DNA from: Maricaulis sp034659015
Lineage (GTDB): Bacteria > Pseudomonadota > Alphaproteobacteria > Caulobacterales > Maricaulaceae
Assembly: GCA_034659015.1 (NCBI GenBank)
Contig: JAYEGL010000013.1
Span: forward strand, 1 to 64,000
Length of the DNA stretch: 64,000 nucleotides
Reading direction: 5' to 3'
The notes beneath the pieces were generated by a model that worked only from the letters and a program-made list of their open reading frames with translations, was not told the DNA's origin and did not search any database. Every line of letters starts with the position of its first letter. Positions within the stretch are counted from its first letter, which is position 1. A program made the translations under genes and the position numbers. Positions 28,427-39,586 of the stretch are shown piece by piece.

Positions 28427-31006
28427 CTAGTACCGCATGCCCACGCGCACACCGATCGTACGCGGACGCGTGACGTTCACACGGGCACGGTCGAAGACGA
28501 AGCTGCCGGACAGTTCGGCGACTTCATTGGTGAGGTTGTTGACGTAGAGCTCGACATTCCACTGATCGGACCGCACACCGGTCGTCACGCCCAGCGTGGT
28601 GTAGCCGTCCAGATCCATCGAGTTGATCTCGATGATGTCGGTGCGGCTGTCGCCGGTGTGGACCACCTGGCCCTGAACATGGGCGTTGAGATCGTCGAAC
28701 ACCGGCCACTCGTAGCGGGCGCGGACATTCATCTGGAATTCCGGCGCAAAGGCCAGTTCCGAACCCAGGACCACATCGTCCGTCGGCGTGAGCACTTCGG
28801 TGATCTCGGTATCGAGGATCGAGAAGGCACCGGCAACCGTCAGACCCGGCATTTCGAGCGGCGCGTAGGTCAAGTCACCCTCGATACCGCGGATTTCGGC
28901 ATCCGCCGCATTGTCCGAGAAGAACAGGTTGGTGATCTCCGGATCGAAGATCGTCGTCTGCAGACCCTCGATCTCGACCATGAAGGCATTACCGTTGAAG
29001 CGGAGCTGCTGGTCGAACAGGTCGAGCTTCCAGCCCAGTTCGTAGTTCTTCACTTCGTCCGTGTCGATCGCATACGGCGTGGTGTAGCCGGGGACGCTGG
29101 GCGGCGTGATGCCGCCGGGACGGTTCAGCAGACCCGGACGGAAACCTTCCGAATAGGTCGCATAGAACAGCATCGTATCGTTCGGCGTCCAGTTACCGGT
29201 CACCTTGTAGATCGTGCCTTCGCTGGACGAGACCTGCGGCGCACCGGCCGGGCCGTTCGGGCCGAACTGACGCGAGATGTTCGTGCCGTAGGTCTGGGCG
29301 TCGACCGGATCGCCGTTGGCGTCGGTCAGCGGATACAGGATGTCGTAGACCGAGTTGGCGCTGCCTTCCAGATCGACTTCCACGTCGTAGGCCCGGGCAC
29401 CGAGCACCACTTCGAAGACATTCGGAACGAGGTCGAAGCTGAGTTCGCCGAAGTAGCCGAGCTGCTCGTCCGTGCGCAGGACGTCATTGCGGAAGATGGT
29501 CGGTGCCAGGATGGGGCCCGGATCGGAGAAGTAACCCTGGGTCTCGTTGGCGATGTCGCCCGCGGTCGCAGCTCCGTTGGTCAGCGGATACTGATTGATG
29601 CCGAGCGCGTTGATGCCGATCGAACCATCCGCATTCACACGGTCCATGGAGCCGAAATAGTTGAAGTCGTTACGCTCGGCCAGTTCGGTCTTGGAGTAGA
29701 ACACGCCCGCCGTGACACGCCAGCGATTGTCTTCCGGCGTGTTGAAGCGGAACTCGTGGCTCTCGACCGTGGTTTCGCTGTGCGACGTCACGTTCGACGT
29801 CGGCGCGTGACAGGAACCGTACGGATCCAGACCGCCGCCCGGATAGCTCACCGTGCTGTCGCAGGTGTAGACCGGGAAATACTGACCGACGAACATGTAG
29901 TCCGTGTAGTCGATGACCTGGTCGGTCTCGCGGTCGGTGTAGGCGCCGGTGTAGACCGTTTCCAGCATGCCGATGCGGCCTTCGACCGTCCACGCGACAT
30001 TGGTGAACTCGTCGTCCAGATCGTCCGGCTGGTAGCGCTGGATTTCATAGTCGTCGAGTGCCGGGTCCTGGAAGAAGACGCCTTCGCTTTCCAGCGTCTG
30101 CTGCATGACGGACACGGTGGCACGCCAGTCGACGTTGAACTCGTAGCGGCCGGCCACGCGGAAACCGGTATACGTCGTATCGTTGAAGTCATCCTCGACC
30201 AGCGCGCTGTTGTCAGCGGCGATGAAGTTGACGTTCGACAGGTCGTCATTGGCCTGGAAGCCCTCACGGCGCGGTGCGACCGGCAGACCGTTGTCGCGGA
30301 CCGTGCCGGCGGAGCGATAGCGGGCCGATTCCGCGGTCGTGCGCGTGCCGTGCACATTGTCGATGTAACCGCCGCGGTCATCGACGAAGGCCACGCCGCG
30401 CAGGGCGAAGTTGTCGCCGATCGGCAGGTTCACGACCGCTTCCACGCTCTGGCTGCGCTCGCCGCCATCCGTGAAGGACACATCGAAATTGGCATAGGCT
30501 TCGTACTCGCCCAGCACCGGCTTGTTGGTGATCATGCGAACGGTACCGGCCTGGGAGCTAGCGCCGAAGAGCGTGCCCTGCGGTCCCGGCAGGACTTCCA
30601 CGCGCTGCAGGTCGACCGCGTAGACATCGAGGTTGCGGCCCGGCTGCGCCAGCGGCTGCTCGTCCAGGTAGAAGGCGACGTTCGGCGCAAGACCGGCCAC
30701 ACCGGCAACCGTCAGGTTCGGCGTGGTGGAGGCGAGGCCGCGGATGTAGATGGTGTTCTGGCCGGGGCCGCCACCGCCGGCGGTGACGCCGGGCATTTGC
30801 TGGAGATAGTCGGTGAAGACGTTGACGCCGAGCTCCTCAAGCGTCTGGCCGTCCATGGCGTTGACGGCGACCGGGATATCCTGGGTGGAACTCTCGCGCT
30901 TGGTGGCGGTCACCGTGATGACGTCGACCTGGGCGTGAGCGGTGCCGGCGATGGACAGCGCGGCGGCGGACAGGATCGTAGTTGTGAGTGCACGTTGCTT
31001 CAGCAT
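28427..31006 (-). CDS. TonB-dependent outer-membrane receptor
   Basis: 859-aa outer-membrane transporter. ATG 31006 starts a signal peptide (MLKQRALTTTILSAAALSIAG, cleaved near AHA-Q), and QVDVITVTATKRE is a TonB-box-like stretch. The plug domain (about 30-170: IPVAVNAMDGQTLEELG, YIRGLA, VEVLPGPQGTLFGA) is followed by a large barrel; the protein ends in an aromatic residue (VGMRY). The substrate is unknown. The divergent MarR/CoA-transferase genes and nearby CoA-ligase and beta-oxidation genes make a hydrophobic carboxylic or lipid substrate possible. The upstream motif at 31173-31185 is shared with the other TonB receptor. Confidence 0.93.
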   Translation of the reverse strand: MLKQRALTTTILSAAALSIAGTAHAQVDVITVTATKRESSTQDIPVAVNAMDGQTLEELGVNVFTDYLQQMPGVTAGGGGPGQNTIYIRGLASTTPNLTVAGVAGLAPNVAFYLDEQPLAQPGRNLDVYAVDLQRVEVLPGPQGTLFGASSQAGTVRMITNKPVLGEYEAYANFDVSFTDGGERSQSVEAVVNLPIGDNFALRGVAFVDDRGGYIDNVHGTRTTAESARYRSAGTVRDNGLPVAPRREGFQANDDLSNVNFIAADNSALVEDDFNDTTYTGFRVAGRYEFNVDWRATVSVMQQTLESEGVFFQDPALDDYEIQRYQPDDLDDEFTNVAWTVEGRIGMLETVYTGAYTDRETDQVIDYTDYMFVGQYFPVYTCDSTVSYPGGGLDPYGSCHAPTSNVTSHSETTVESHEFRFNTPEDNRWRVTAGVFYSKTELAERNDFNYFGSMDRVNADGSIGINALGINQYPLTNGAATAGDIANETQGYFSDPGPILAPTIFRNDVLRTDEQLGYFGELSFDLVPNVFEVVLGARAYDVEVDLEGSANSVYDILYPLTDANGDPVDAQTYGTNISRQFGPNGPAGAPQVSSSEGTIYKVTGNWTPNDTMLFYATYSEGFRPGLLNRPGGITPPSVPGYTTPYAIDTDEVKNYELGWKLDLFDQQLRFNGNAFMVEIEGLQTTIFDPEITNLFFSDNAADAEIRGIEGDLTYAPLEMPGLTVAGAFSILDTEITEVLTPTDDVVLGSELAFAPEFQMNVRARYEWPVFDDLNAHVQGQVVHTGDSRTDIIEINSMDLDGYTTLGVTTGVRSDQWNVELYVNNLTNEVAELSGSFVFDRARVNVTRPRTIGVRVGMRY

Positions 31007-31172
31007 GACGCGTGAAAGCCCCCTCGATTTCGTTAAGAATTGGATTTGGGCCGGGTTTAGAGGGTCGGCTGCGGATTGGCCAGACTTGCTTTGAACTGAA
31101 ATCAAACTAAGAAACCCGCGCCTCGCGCGCCCCGCACCGCAACAAAATGCTTTGCAATTGATTTAATTAATC

Positions 31173-31185
31173 TTTTTACATACCG
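31173..31185 (-). promoter_or_regulatory. Shared TonB-receptor upstream motif (copy 1)
   Basis: TTTTTACATACCG (CGGTATGTAAAAA on the coding strand) lies 167 bp upstream of the receptor start. The same 13 bp occur at 44087-44099 before the second receptor. The gene-free interval 31007-31354 (348 bp) also has AT-rich promoter-like sequence around 31150-31180, a CGGTATG at 31232-31238 and the inverted repeat at 31275-31318. Confidence 0.4.
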
Positions 31186-31274
31186 TGACATAGATGCGAC
31201 AGTTTCACCCCAATTCACCGCGCGCGCGCTCCGGTATGGGCTCCGCGCCGAATTTATGTATTCAAAAGAGATCC

Positions 31275-31318
31275 CGCCGCATGCGGGCTTTTATGGTTGG
31301 ATTGGCTTGCATGCGGCG
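31275..31318. promoter_or_regulatory. 10-bp inverted repeat upstream of the MarR-type gene
   Basis: CGCCGCATGC (31275-31284) and GCATGCGGCG (31309-31318) are a perfect inverted repeat with a 24-nt spacer; each arm includes the palindrome GCATGC. It ends 36 bp before the MarR start. It could be a paired operator for MarR autoregulation or a leader hairpin. Confidence 0.5.
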
Positions 31319-31354
31319 ATACATCCAATTCGCCCCTCATCGACGGTTGGACGA

Positions 31355-31825
31355 ATGAGCGACCACGACGAAATTCTCATTGCGCTGCGCCGCATTACCC
31401 GCGCCATCGACCTTCAGTCCAAACGCCTCGTGAAGGCGACCGGGCTGACCGCGCCGCAGCTTGTCGTCATCGATACGCTGCGCAAGGGCGGGGAGTTGTC
31501 GCCCAGCGCAATCGCCCGTGCAGTCTCGCTCAGCCAGGCCACGATCACCTCCATCCTCGACCGCCTGACCCATGCCGGTTTGGTGGAGCGCGTGAAAAGC
31601 GAGAAGGACAAGCGCGTCGTCCTGGCGAGGCTGACCGACAAGGGTCTTGCGGCCTCGAGCAACTCTCCGGAATTGCTGCAGGCGGGCTTCCTGCGCTCCT
31701 TCCGCAAGCTGCAACCCTGGGAGCAGAACATGCTGATCGCATCGCTGCAGCGCATTGCCGAACTGATGGACGCCGAGGACCTCGACGCGTCGCCCTTCCT
31801 GGACACCGGCGAGATCGGCCGATGA
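31355..31825 (+). CDS. MarR-family transcriptional regulator
   Basis: 156-aa dimeric winged-helix regulator. It contains the MarR core: GELSPSAIARAVSLSQATITSILDRLTHAGLVER (recognition region) followed by the wing KSEKDKRVVLARLTDKG. ATG 31355 (MSDHDEIL) is preferred to the open frame from 31256, which has no ribosome-binding site and would cover the inverted repeat. It overlaps the CoA-transferase gene by 4 bp (ATGA), so both are cotranscribed and the regulator probably responds to a CoA ester or carboxylic acid of that pathway. Confidence 0.93.
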   Translation: MSDHDEILIALRRITRAIDLQSKRLVKATGLTAPQLVVIDTLRKGGELSPSAIARAVSLSQATITSILDRLTHAGLVERVKSEKDKRVVLARLTDKGLAASSNSPELLQAGFLRSFRKLQPWEQNMLIASLQRIAELMDAEDLDASPFLDTGEIGR

Positions 31826-32988
31826 GCGAAGCCGCACGGCCGGGCGCGCTGGCGGGCCTGCGCGTCGTCGAGCTCGCGCGCATCCTGGCCGGCCCCTGGA
31901 TCGGCCAGACGCTGGCCGATCTCGGCGCCGATGTCATCAAGGTGGAAAGCCCCGGCGGAGACGACACGCGCAGCTGGGGACCGCCCTGGATCGACCACCC
32001 CAGCGGACGGTCCGCCGCCTACTACCATGCCTGCAATCGCGGCAAGCGGTCCATGACCGCCGACTTCCGCAAGCCGGACGATCTGGAAGCCGTCCGGGCG
32101 CTGATCGGTACGGCCGATGTCGTCATCGAGAATTTCAAGGTCGGCGGACTGAGGAAGTTCGGCCTGGATTACGAGAGTCTGAAGGATGATCATCCGCGGC
32201 TCGTCTACTGCTCGGTCACGGGTTTCGGCCAGACCGGTCCCTATGCCCACAGGGCCGGCTACGACCTGGCCATCCAGGCGATGAGCGGCGTGATGGACCT
32301 GACCGGCGAAGCCGACGGGCCGCCCCAGCGCCTGGGCGTGGCCTTCGCCGATGTCTTCACCGGCCTTTACGGCACGATCGCCATCGAGGCGGCCTTGCTG
32401 CAGCGCGAAAAGACCGGAAAAGGCCAATATATCGATATGGGTCTGCTCGACTCGATGATCGGCGTGCTGGGCAACCAGGCGATGAACTACCTGGCGACTG
32501 GCCGGACACCGAAGCGGATCGGCAATGCCCACCCCTCGATCGTGCCCTATCAGGAATTCCCCTGCTCGGACGGGCATATCATCATCGCCTGCGGCAATGA
32601 CGGCCAGTTCGAACGCCTCGCGCGTCTTCTGGGACTGGACGAGGACGAACTCGACCGGAACCGGACCAACGCCCGGCGCGTGGAAAACCGTGAGGCGCTG
32701 ACGGGACATATCGCCGGCATTATGCGGCAGCGGACGCGGGCGCACTGGCTCGAAGCGCTGGAGGCTGCGGGTATTCCCGCGGGCCCGATCAACACCGTCG
32801 CGGAAGCGCTCGACGATCCCCAGGTGGCGCACCGGGGCCTGCGCATCGAGCGCGACGGCATTCCCGGTATTCGCAGCCCGATCCACATGTCCGGCGCGTC
32901 TGTCGGGGAGACGGGACGCTCGCCGGGTCCGGGCGAGCACACGCAGGAAATCCTCGACGAGCTCGGCCGCCGCAAGCGCGGCACATAG
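31822..32988 (+). CDS. CaiB/BaiF family CoA-transferase (class III)
   Basis: 388-aa transferase moving CoA between carboxylic acids. N-terminal LAGLRVVELARILAGPWIGQTLADLGADVIKVE is the family signature. D177 in FADVFTG is at the position of the aspartate that forms the acyl intermediate in formyl-CoA transferase. The acceptor is not determined. It is translationally coupled to the MarR gene by ATGA. It could activate a substrate brought in by the divergent TonB receptor. The gene ends 36 bp from convergent csbD. Confidence 0.9.
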   Translation: MSEAARPGALAGLRVVELARILAGPWIGQTLADLGADVIKVESPGGDDTRSWGPPWIDHPSGRSAAYYHACNRGKRSMTADFRKPDDLEAVRALIGTADVVIENFKVGGLRKFGLDYESLKDDHPRLVYCSVTGFGQTGPYAHRAGYDLAIQAMSGVMDLTGEADGPPQRLGVAFADVFTGLYGTIAIEAALLQREKTGKGQYIDMGLLDSMIGVLGNQAMNYLATGRTPKRIGNAHPSIVPYQEFPCSDGHIIIACGNDGQFERLARLLGLDEDELDRNRTNARRVENREALTGHIAGIMRQRTRAHWLEALEAAGIPAGPINTVAEALDDPQVAHRGLRIERDGIPGIRSPIHMSGASVGETGRSPGPGEHTQEILDELGRRKRGT

Positions 32989-33024
32989 ACGCCGCAACGA
33001 CAACGGCCGGGTAGCGGTGGAAGC

Positions 33025-33222
33025 CTAGAGACTGTCGATCCAGTCCTTCACTTCGCGCTCGGCCTCTTCCTTGTCCTTGCCGTAGCGTTCGCGGATCTTG
33101 CCGGCGAGCTTGTCGGCATCGCCGCCGACTAGCGACATGTCGTCATCGGTCAGCTTGCCCCACTGGCGCTTGGCGTCGCCGGTGAGCTGTTCCCACTTGC
33201 CCTTCAATTGCGCGGCGTTCAT
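33025..33222 (-). CDS. csbD: CsbD-like stress protein
   Basis: 65-aa small, highly charged CsbD-family protein (MNAAQLKGKWEQLTGDAK, GDADKLAGKI repeats). Members are general stress proteins of unknown biochemical role. The gene has its own EcfG-type promoter (33256-33280), so it is probably part of the general stress regulon encoded at 60889-64000. A purine-rich GGAGAC lies just upstream of the start. Confidence 0.92.
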   Translation of the reverse strand: MNAAQLKGKWEQLTGDAKRQWGKLTDDDMSLVGGDADKLAGKIRERYGKDKEEAEREVKDWIDSL

Positions 33223-33255
33223 CGCGGTCTCCTTTCATGCGTTGCTTGAGTGAAC

Positions 33256-33280
33256 AACGCGCCGGACCTGCGTCCGTTCC
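33256..33280 (-). promoter_or_regulatory. EcfG-type promoter of csbD
   Basis: On the minus strand GGAAC (33280-33276), a 16-nt spacer and CGTT (33259-33256) match the EcfG consensus GGAAC-N16/17-CGTT exactly. The expected start site is around 33249, giving a leader of about 27 nt to the csbD start. Confidence 0.85.
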
Positions 33281-33300
33281 CGGAGCTGCCGGACGAAAGG

Positions 33301-33339
33301 GCCGGAACGGACCCGGGGAGTGGGTGGGTCCGCTCCGGC
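33301..33339 (-). terminator. Hairpin terminator-like structure after fadJ-like gene
   Basis: GCCGGA-A-CGGACCC pairs with GGGTCCG-C-TCCGGC, a 13-bp stem with one mismatch pair. It is 15 bp downstream of the fadJ-like stop and followed on the minus strand by CCTTTCG. The T tract is short, so efficiency is uncertain. Confidence 0.5.
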
Positions 33340-33353
33340 ACCGCGGATGAGGC

Positions 33354-35411
33354 CTAGTTGAAGGTCTCGCCCTTGGCCGCCTTCTCTTCGAGAAGCTTGG
33401 AGATATCCGGCTCGGCACCCGCGGACTTGGCATGCGCCTTGAGCCCGGCGACCACCTTGTCCAGCCCGATCGTATCGGCCCAGAACATCGGCCCGCCGGT
33501 GAAGGCCGGCCAGCCATAGCCGTTGATCCACACCGTATCGATGTCGGAGGCGCGCTGGGCCATGCCTTCCTCGAGGATCCTGGCGCCCTCATTGATCATC
33601 GGAAAAAGCAGGCGCTCGCGGATTTCCTCCTGCGAGAAGACCCGCTGCTCCAGGCCCGACTTGGCGGCGAACTCGTCGATGATGGCCTCGACTTCCTTGG
33701 AGGGCGAAGGCCGCCGGTTCTCGTCGTAATCGTAGAAACCCTTGCCGGTCTTCTGGCCGCGGCGGTCACGCTCGCACAGCACGTCGCGGATCGTTTCGCT
33801 GTTGGAATTCGCCTTGTCCCAGCCCAGGTCGAGACCGGCGAGGTCCGACATCTGGAAGGGGCCCATCGGCATGCCGAAATCGGTCAGTGCCTTGTCGACA
33901 TCCCAGGGCTTTGCGCCCTGCAGGAGCATCGCCTGGGCAGCACGCTGGCGCGGCGAGAGCATGCGGTTGCCGATGAAGCCGAAGCACACGCCCGATACCA
34001 CGGCGACCTTGCCGATCCTTTTGGCCAGGTCCATGGCCGTCTTGAGCACGGCCGGCTCGGTCTTGGCGGCGCGGACGATCTCCAGCAGGCGCATCACATT
34101 GGCCGGCGAGAAGAAGTGCAGGCCCAGCACCGAGCCCGGACGCTTCGTCTCCGCCGCCATCTCGTCGACATTGAGATAGGAGGTGTTGGAGGCCAGGATG
34201 GCGCCCTGCTTGACGATCGCGTCGAGCTTGCGGAACACGTCCTTCTTCACGTCCATATTCTCGAACACGGCCTCGATCACCAGATCGCAATCGGCCAGGT
34301 CCTCCATCTCGAGCGTCGGCGTCAGAAGACCCATGGCCCGCTCGACCTGGTCGGCGGTGAACCGGCCCTTGGCCGCGGAACGCTCGTAATTCTTGCGGAT
34401 GATGGAGACACCGCGGTCGAGCGCCTCCTGTTCACGCTCCAGAATAGTGACCGGATATCCGGCGGTCAGGAAATTCATGGCGATGCCGCCGCCCATCGTG
34501 CCGGCGCCGAGAATTCCGACCTTCTTGACCGGGATCAGCGGCGTATCGGCCGGGATGCCGTCGATCTTGGCCGCGGCGCGTTCGGCGAAGAAGACATGGC
34601 GCAGCGCTTTCGACTGGGTGCCCGACACCAGCTTGCCGAACAGTTCGCGTTCCTTCTTCACGCCCGCCTCGTAGGGCAGGTCGATCGCCGCCTTCACGGC
34701 CTCGATACAGGCCTCGGGCGCCTCGAACCCTTTCAGGCGGCGCATCTGCGTCTTGCGGAACTCGTCGAAGAAATCGCTGTCGGACGGGATCTCGCCGATC
34801 TTGTCGGTCCGTTTCGACGACACCGGGTGGCTGTCACGGCCCAGCACGTCGCGGGCGTAGGCCACGCCGGACTCGGCGAGCCCGTCCTCGGCAACCATCT
34901 TGTCGACCAGGCCGATCTTCTCCGCCTTGGCGGCGGGGATGGGATTGCCGGTGACGATCATCGGCAGCGCCTCGGCGACGCCGACCACGCGCGGCAGTCT
35001 CTGGGTACCGCCGGCGCCGGGGAGGATGCCCAGCTTGACCTCGGGGAGGCCCAGCTTGGCAGAGGCGACGGCGATCCGATAGTGACACCCCAGCGCGACC
35101 TCCAGGCCACCGCCGAGCGCGGTGCCGTGGATCGCGGCGATGACGGGCTTCTCGCTCGCCTCGATGGTGTCGATGACTTCGGGCAGGGACGGACCGACCG
35201 GCGGCTTGCCGAATTCGGTGATGTCCGCCCCGGCAAAGAATGTCCGGCCTTCGCAGCAGATCACGACCGCCTTGATGTCATTGTCCGCTGCGGCTTCGGC
35301 CATGGCGTCCGCCAGACCGGCGCGCACGGCCTGGCCCAGCGCGTTGACCGGCGGATTGTCGGAGGTCACGACCAGAACCTCGCCATCCTTGCGTGTGGTG
35401 ATCACGGACAT
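33354..35411 (-). CDS. Bifunctional enoyl-CoA hydratase/3-hydroxyacyl-CoA dehydrogenase (FadJ-like)
   Basis: 685-aa beta-oxidation enzyme. The N-terminal crotonase domain (1-190) has the oxyanion-hole segment HGTALGGGLEVALGCHYRI and the catalytic-glutamate region LPEVKLGILPGAGG. The dehydrogenase part begins near 295 with the NAD-binding GILGAGTMGGGIAMNF, and the C-terminal 3HCDH domains follow (MPMGPFQMSDLAGLD). It hydrates enoyl-CoA and oxidises 3-hydroxyacyl-CoA with NAD+. The thiolase at 52717 could be its partner, but is not adjacent. The 252-bp region before the acyl-CoA ligase is divergent promoter space. Confidence 0.93.
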   Translation of the reverse strand: MSVITTRKDGEVLVVTSDNPPVNALGQAVRAGLADAMAEAAADNDIKAVVICCEGRTFFAGADITEFGKPPVGPSLPEVIDTIEASEKPVIAAIHGTALGGGLEVALGCHYRIAVASAKLGLPEVKLGILPGAGGTQRLPRVVGVAEALPMIVTGNPIPAAKAEKIGLVDKMVAEDGLAESGVAYARDVLGRDSHPVSSKRTDKIGEIPSDSDFFDEFRKTQMRRLKGFEAPEACIEAVKAAIDLPYEAGVKKERELFGKLVSGTQSKALRHVFFAERAAAKIDGIPADTPLIPVKKVGILGAGTMGGGIAMNFLTAGYPVTILEREQEALDRGVSIIRKNYERSAAKGRFTADQVERAMGLLTPTLEMEDLADCDLVIEAVFENMDVKKDVFRKLDAIVKQGAILASNTSYLNVDEMAAETKRPGSVLGLHFFSPANVMRLLEIVRAAKTEPAVLKTAMDLAKRIGKVAVVSGVCFGFIGNRMLSPRQRAAQAMLLQGAKPWDVDKALTDFGMPMGPFQMSDLAGLDLGWDKANSNSETIRDVLCERDRRGQKTGKGFYDYDENRRPSPSKEVEAIIDEFAAKSGLEQRVFSQEEIRERLLFPMINEGARILEEGMAQRASDIDTVWINGYGWPAFTGGPMFWADTIGLDKVVAGLKAHAKSAGAEPDISKLLEEKAAKGETFN

Positions 35412-35663
35412 TGCTGTCTCCTGTTTTGCGACCGGCGGCCAGCTTTGACTTCGCCGGGCTGCCCTGTGTTGCGTAATACCGCGTTGTTCGATCCTGTGCA
35501 GCCTGGCACGGATCCGATCCGGATGAATGCATACCCTGTATTCGATACCGAAGGCAACAGGGCGGCCCGCCGGCCTCGAAGCTTACGCCTTGTGCCTTAT
35601 GCCGATCAACATTATCGTTCAATCAACAAAGATAATCGCAAACCGAAAACAGGATTGCCGGGG

Positions 35664-37457
<1,794 letters not shown>

Positions 37458-37470
37458 GGGAGACCTATCC

Positions 37471-38610
37471 ATGCTGATCGCGACACTCATGCTGGCCGGC
37501 GCGGCCAGCCTGGCCCAGCCGGCCGGCTACACACCGCCGGACTATGACGCCGGCGGGAACTGGCTCTGCCGCCCCGGCCGCGAGGATGCCTGCACGATCG
37601 ATCTGGACACCACGATCGTCCATGCCGACGGCACGACGCAAATCGAGGCCTACCAGGCCGCGGAGGACCCGGCCGTCGACTGCTTCTACGTCTACCCCAC
37701 CGTGTCCAACGACCCCGGCGGGAACAGCGACCTGGACGCCAATGACGAGGAAAACCGGGTGATCGCCGCCCAGTTCGCCCGCTTCGGATCGGTCTGCCGC
37801 ACCTTTGCGCCGATGTACCGCCAGGTGACGCTGACCGCCCTGCGCCAGATGATGGCCGGCAATACCGACACCGGCGCGGACGGTGCGATGGGTTATATGG
37901 ACGTGCGCTCGGCCTTTGCCCACTACATGGAACACGACAATGACGGCCGCCCCTTCGTGCTGATCGGCCACTCGCAGGGCGCCCGCATGCTGGAACAACT
38001 GGTCGCCGACGTAGTCGATGGCCAGCCCGTCCAGGCACAGATGCTCTCTGCGATGATGATCGGCTTCAACGTGACCACGCCGGCGGATGAAACGCTGGGC
38101 GGCTCCTTCGACAACGTGGCCCCCTGCGCCTCTCCGGAGGATACGGGCTGCTTCATCGGCTATGTCACCTTCCGCGCCGACGCGCCGCCGCCGGAAGGCT
38201 CGCGCTTCGGCAAGGTGGCCGATCCGGAACTGGAGGTCGCCTGCACTAATCCGGCCGACCTTGCTGGCAATTCCGACGCCCCGCTCGGCGCCTATCTCGC
38301 CACGGGCGGCGCCTTCACCTCGTCGGCACAAGCCGGTCCGTGGGTCGAGGGCGGTGCGGATATCCAGACCGACTATGTCCGCGTTCCCGGCCTGCTGACG
38401 GGTCAGTGCGTGAACAATGAGGCCGGTCACTATTTCTCGGTCACCGTGCACGGCGATCCGGACGATCCGCGCACGGACGACATTGTCGGCGACGTGATCG
38501 CCGATGGCGAGGTTCTGGCAGACTGGGGCCTTCACTTGCTCGATATCGGCATCGCCCAGGCCGACCTGATCGATCTGGTCGAGAGCCAGGCCGCAGCTCA
38601 CGCGGAATAG
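37471..38610 (+). CDS. DUF3089 alpha/beta-hydrolase-like exported protein
   Basis: 379 aa, with a signal peptide starting at ATG 37471 (MLIATLMLAGAASLAQ), preceded by GGGGAG at good spacing. DUF3089 features include VDCFYVYPTVS, FAPMYRQVTL and the nucleophile elbow GHSQGARML (serine), so a lipase- or esterase-like activity in the periplasm is plausible. It is 13 bp after the ligase and probably cotranscribed; it could free the carboxylic acid that the ligase then activates. The substrate is unknown. Confidence 0.85.
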   Translation: MLIATLMLAGAASLAQPAGYTPPDYDAGGNWLCRPGREDACTIDLDTTIVHADGTTQIEAYQAAEDPAVDCFYVYPTVSNDPGGNSDLDANDEENRVIAAQFARFGSVCRTFAPMYRQVTLTALRQMMAGNTDTGADGAMGYMDVRSAFAHYMEHDNDGRPFVLIGHSQGARMLEQLVADVVDGQPVQAQMLSAMMIGFNVTTPADETLGGSFDNVAPCASPEDTGCFIGYVTFRADAPPPEGSRFGKVADPELEVACTNPADLAGNSDAPLGAYLATGGAFTSSAQAGPWVEGGADIQTDYVRVPGLLTGQCVNNEAGHYFSVTVHGDPDDPRTDDIVGDVIADGEVLADWGLHLLDIGIAQADLIDLVESQAAAHAE

Positions 38611-38634
38611 GCGCCACTCCCCTCCGGCGCAGCG

Positions 38635-38669
38635 GGGCGGACCTCTACCGGTCCGCCCTGCTTATTTCT
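38635..38669 (+). terminator. Terminator of the ligase-DUF3089 operon
   Basis: GGGCGGACC (38635-38643) and GGTCCGCCC (38650-38658) form a perfect 9-bp stem with a 6-nt loop, followed by TGCTTATTTCT on the plus strand. It ends at the stop codon of the convergent thioesterase gene. Confidence 0.7.
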
Positions 38670-39445
38670 CACACGAAGATCGCCACACTCTGCATGCCGG
38701 TGACCACGGGCTGCCGGTCGGCATTCCATAGCTGCATGACCTGGCTGGACGATCCGTCGCGGGCCAGATCGGCCGTCGAGCGCGACAGCCACCAGCCGTC
38801 CCGCGTGACCGGTTCGGCACTGAGAATGTTCAGCATCCAGGTCATCGAACTGATCGGGCCGGGCTTGTCGAACAGCGCCATCGCCGCAGGCGGCAGAGCA
38901 TCGCCGATCGCCATCAGCTCGACCATCGGATGCAGCCCGTCGCGTTCCTTCAACCGCACCCAGCGCATGAAGTCCGGCGTGTGCCGCTCCTCGATGGGCA
39001 AGGCGTGACGGTATTCCAGATTGTTGGTGAAGAATGTCGGGTCCGGATTGGCCATCGCCGGCGCGGCGTCTTCCGGCGCCGGCACATCCGGCCGGGCCGT
39101 GTCGGCATAGTCGATGGCCGAATCCAGCGCCGTCATGAAGACGAAGAGGGCGCGCAGACCCAGCTTGCCCCCGCCGAAGACATTGGCCTCGATATAGGCG
39201 GCCGTACGCCCGCGGCGCAGCAGGCGCGTTTCGACCGTCACCTGGCCGGCCAGCGGCCCGACGAAGGCGATCTGCGCCGAGCGCAGGGGCGGCAGATCCG
39301 CTTCGGACCGCATGGCCGCCTCCAGAGCGATCGCCGCGCTCAGCCCGCCATAGGCCGTGCGGCCCTGCATCCAGGTATCGGGCAGAACCGCCGTCAGGGT
39401 ATCGTCCCCTGTTCCAGCGGCATCAAGAATATCGACCAGACTCAA
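38669..39445 (-). CDS. Hotdog-fold acyl-CoA thioesterase family protein
   Basis: 258-aa protein with tandem hotdog domains of the TesB/thioesterase-superfamily type: DTWMQGRTAYGGLSAAIALEA near the N-terminus, an acyl-chain region FVGPLAGQVTVETRLLRRGRT, and the C-terminal domain with SSMTWMLNIL and SRSTADLARDGSSSQ. It probably hydrolyses acyl-CoA to free acid and CoA. It is divergent from the double-TetR regulator, sharing the 344-bp region with operator-like dyads, and is thus a likely target of that regulator. Confidence 0.85.
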   Translation of the reverse strand: MSLVDILDAAGTGDDTLTAVLPDTWMQGRTAYGGLSAAIALEAAMRSEADLPPLRSAQIAFVGPLAGQVTVETRLLRRGRTAAYIEANVFGGGKLGLRALFVFMTALDSAIDYADTARPDVPAPEDAAPAMANPDPTFFTNNLEYRHALPIEERHTPDFMRWVRLKERDGLHPMVELMAIGDALPPAAMALFDKPGPISSMTWMLNILSAEPVTRDGWWLSRSTADLARDGSSSQVMQLWNADRQPVVTGMQSVAIFV

Positions 39446-39586
39446 TGTCCCGGGGTCTCCACAGCTATGGCTTGCGCCTTGTCAAACAGGGACGGACCGC
39501 CACCCTCGACCGGTTCCACCGGGCCCATAGCAGCATCCGTGTTCACATCCCCGGGCCGGCGCCGGAGCAGACCGGACGCTACAGCA

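Noticed and set aside
33432..35663. Plus-strand open frame running into the acyl-CoA ligase (1341 aa in total)
   Set aside because: The first two thirds are antisense to the fadJ-like gene; only the part from 35664 shows ligase motifs and a ribosome-binding site. It is not a fusion.
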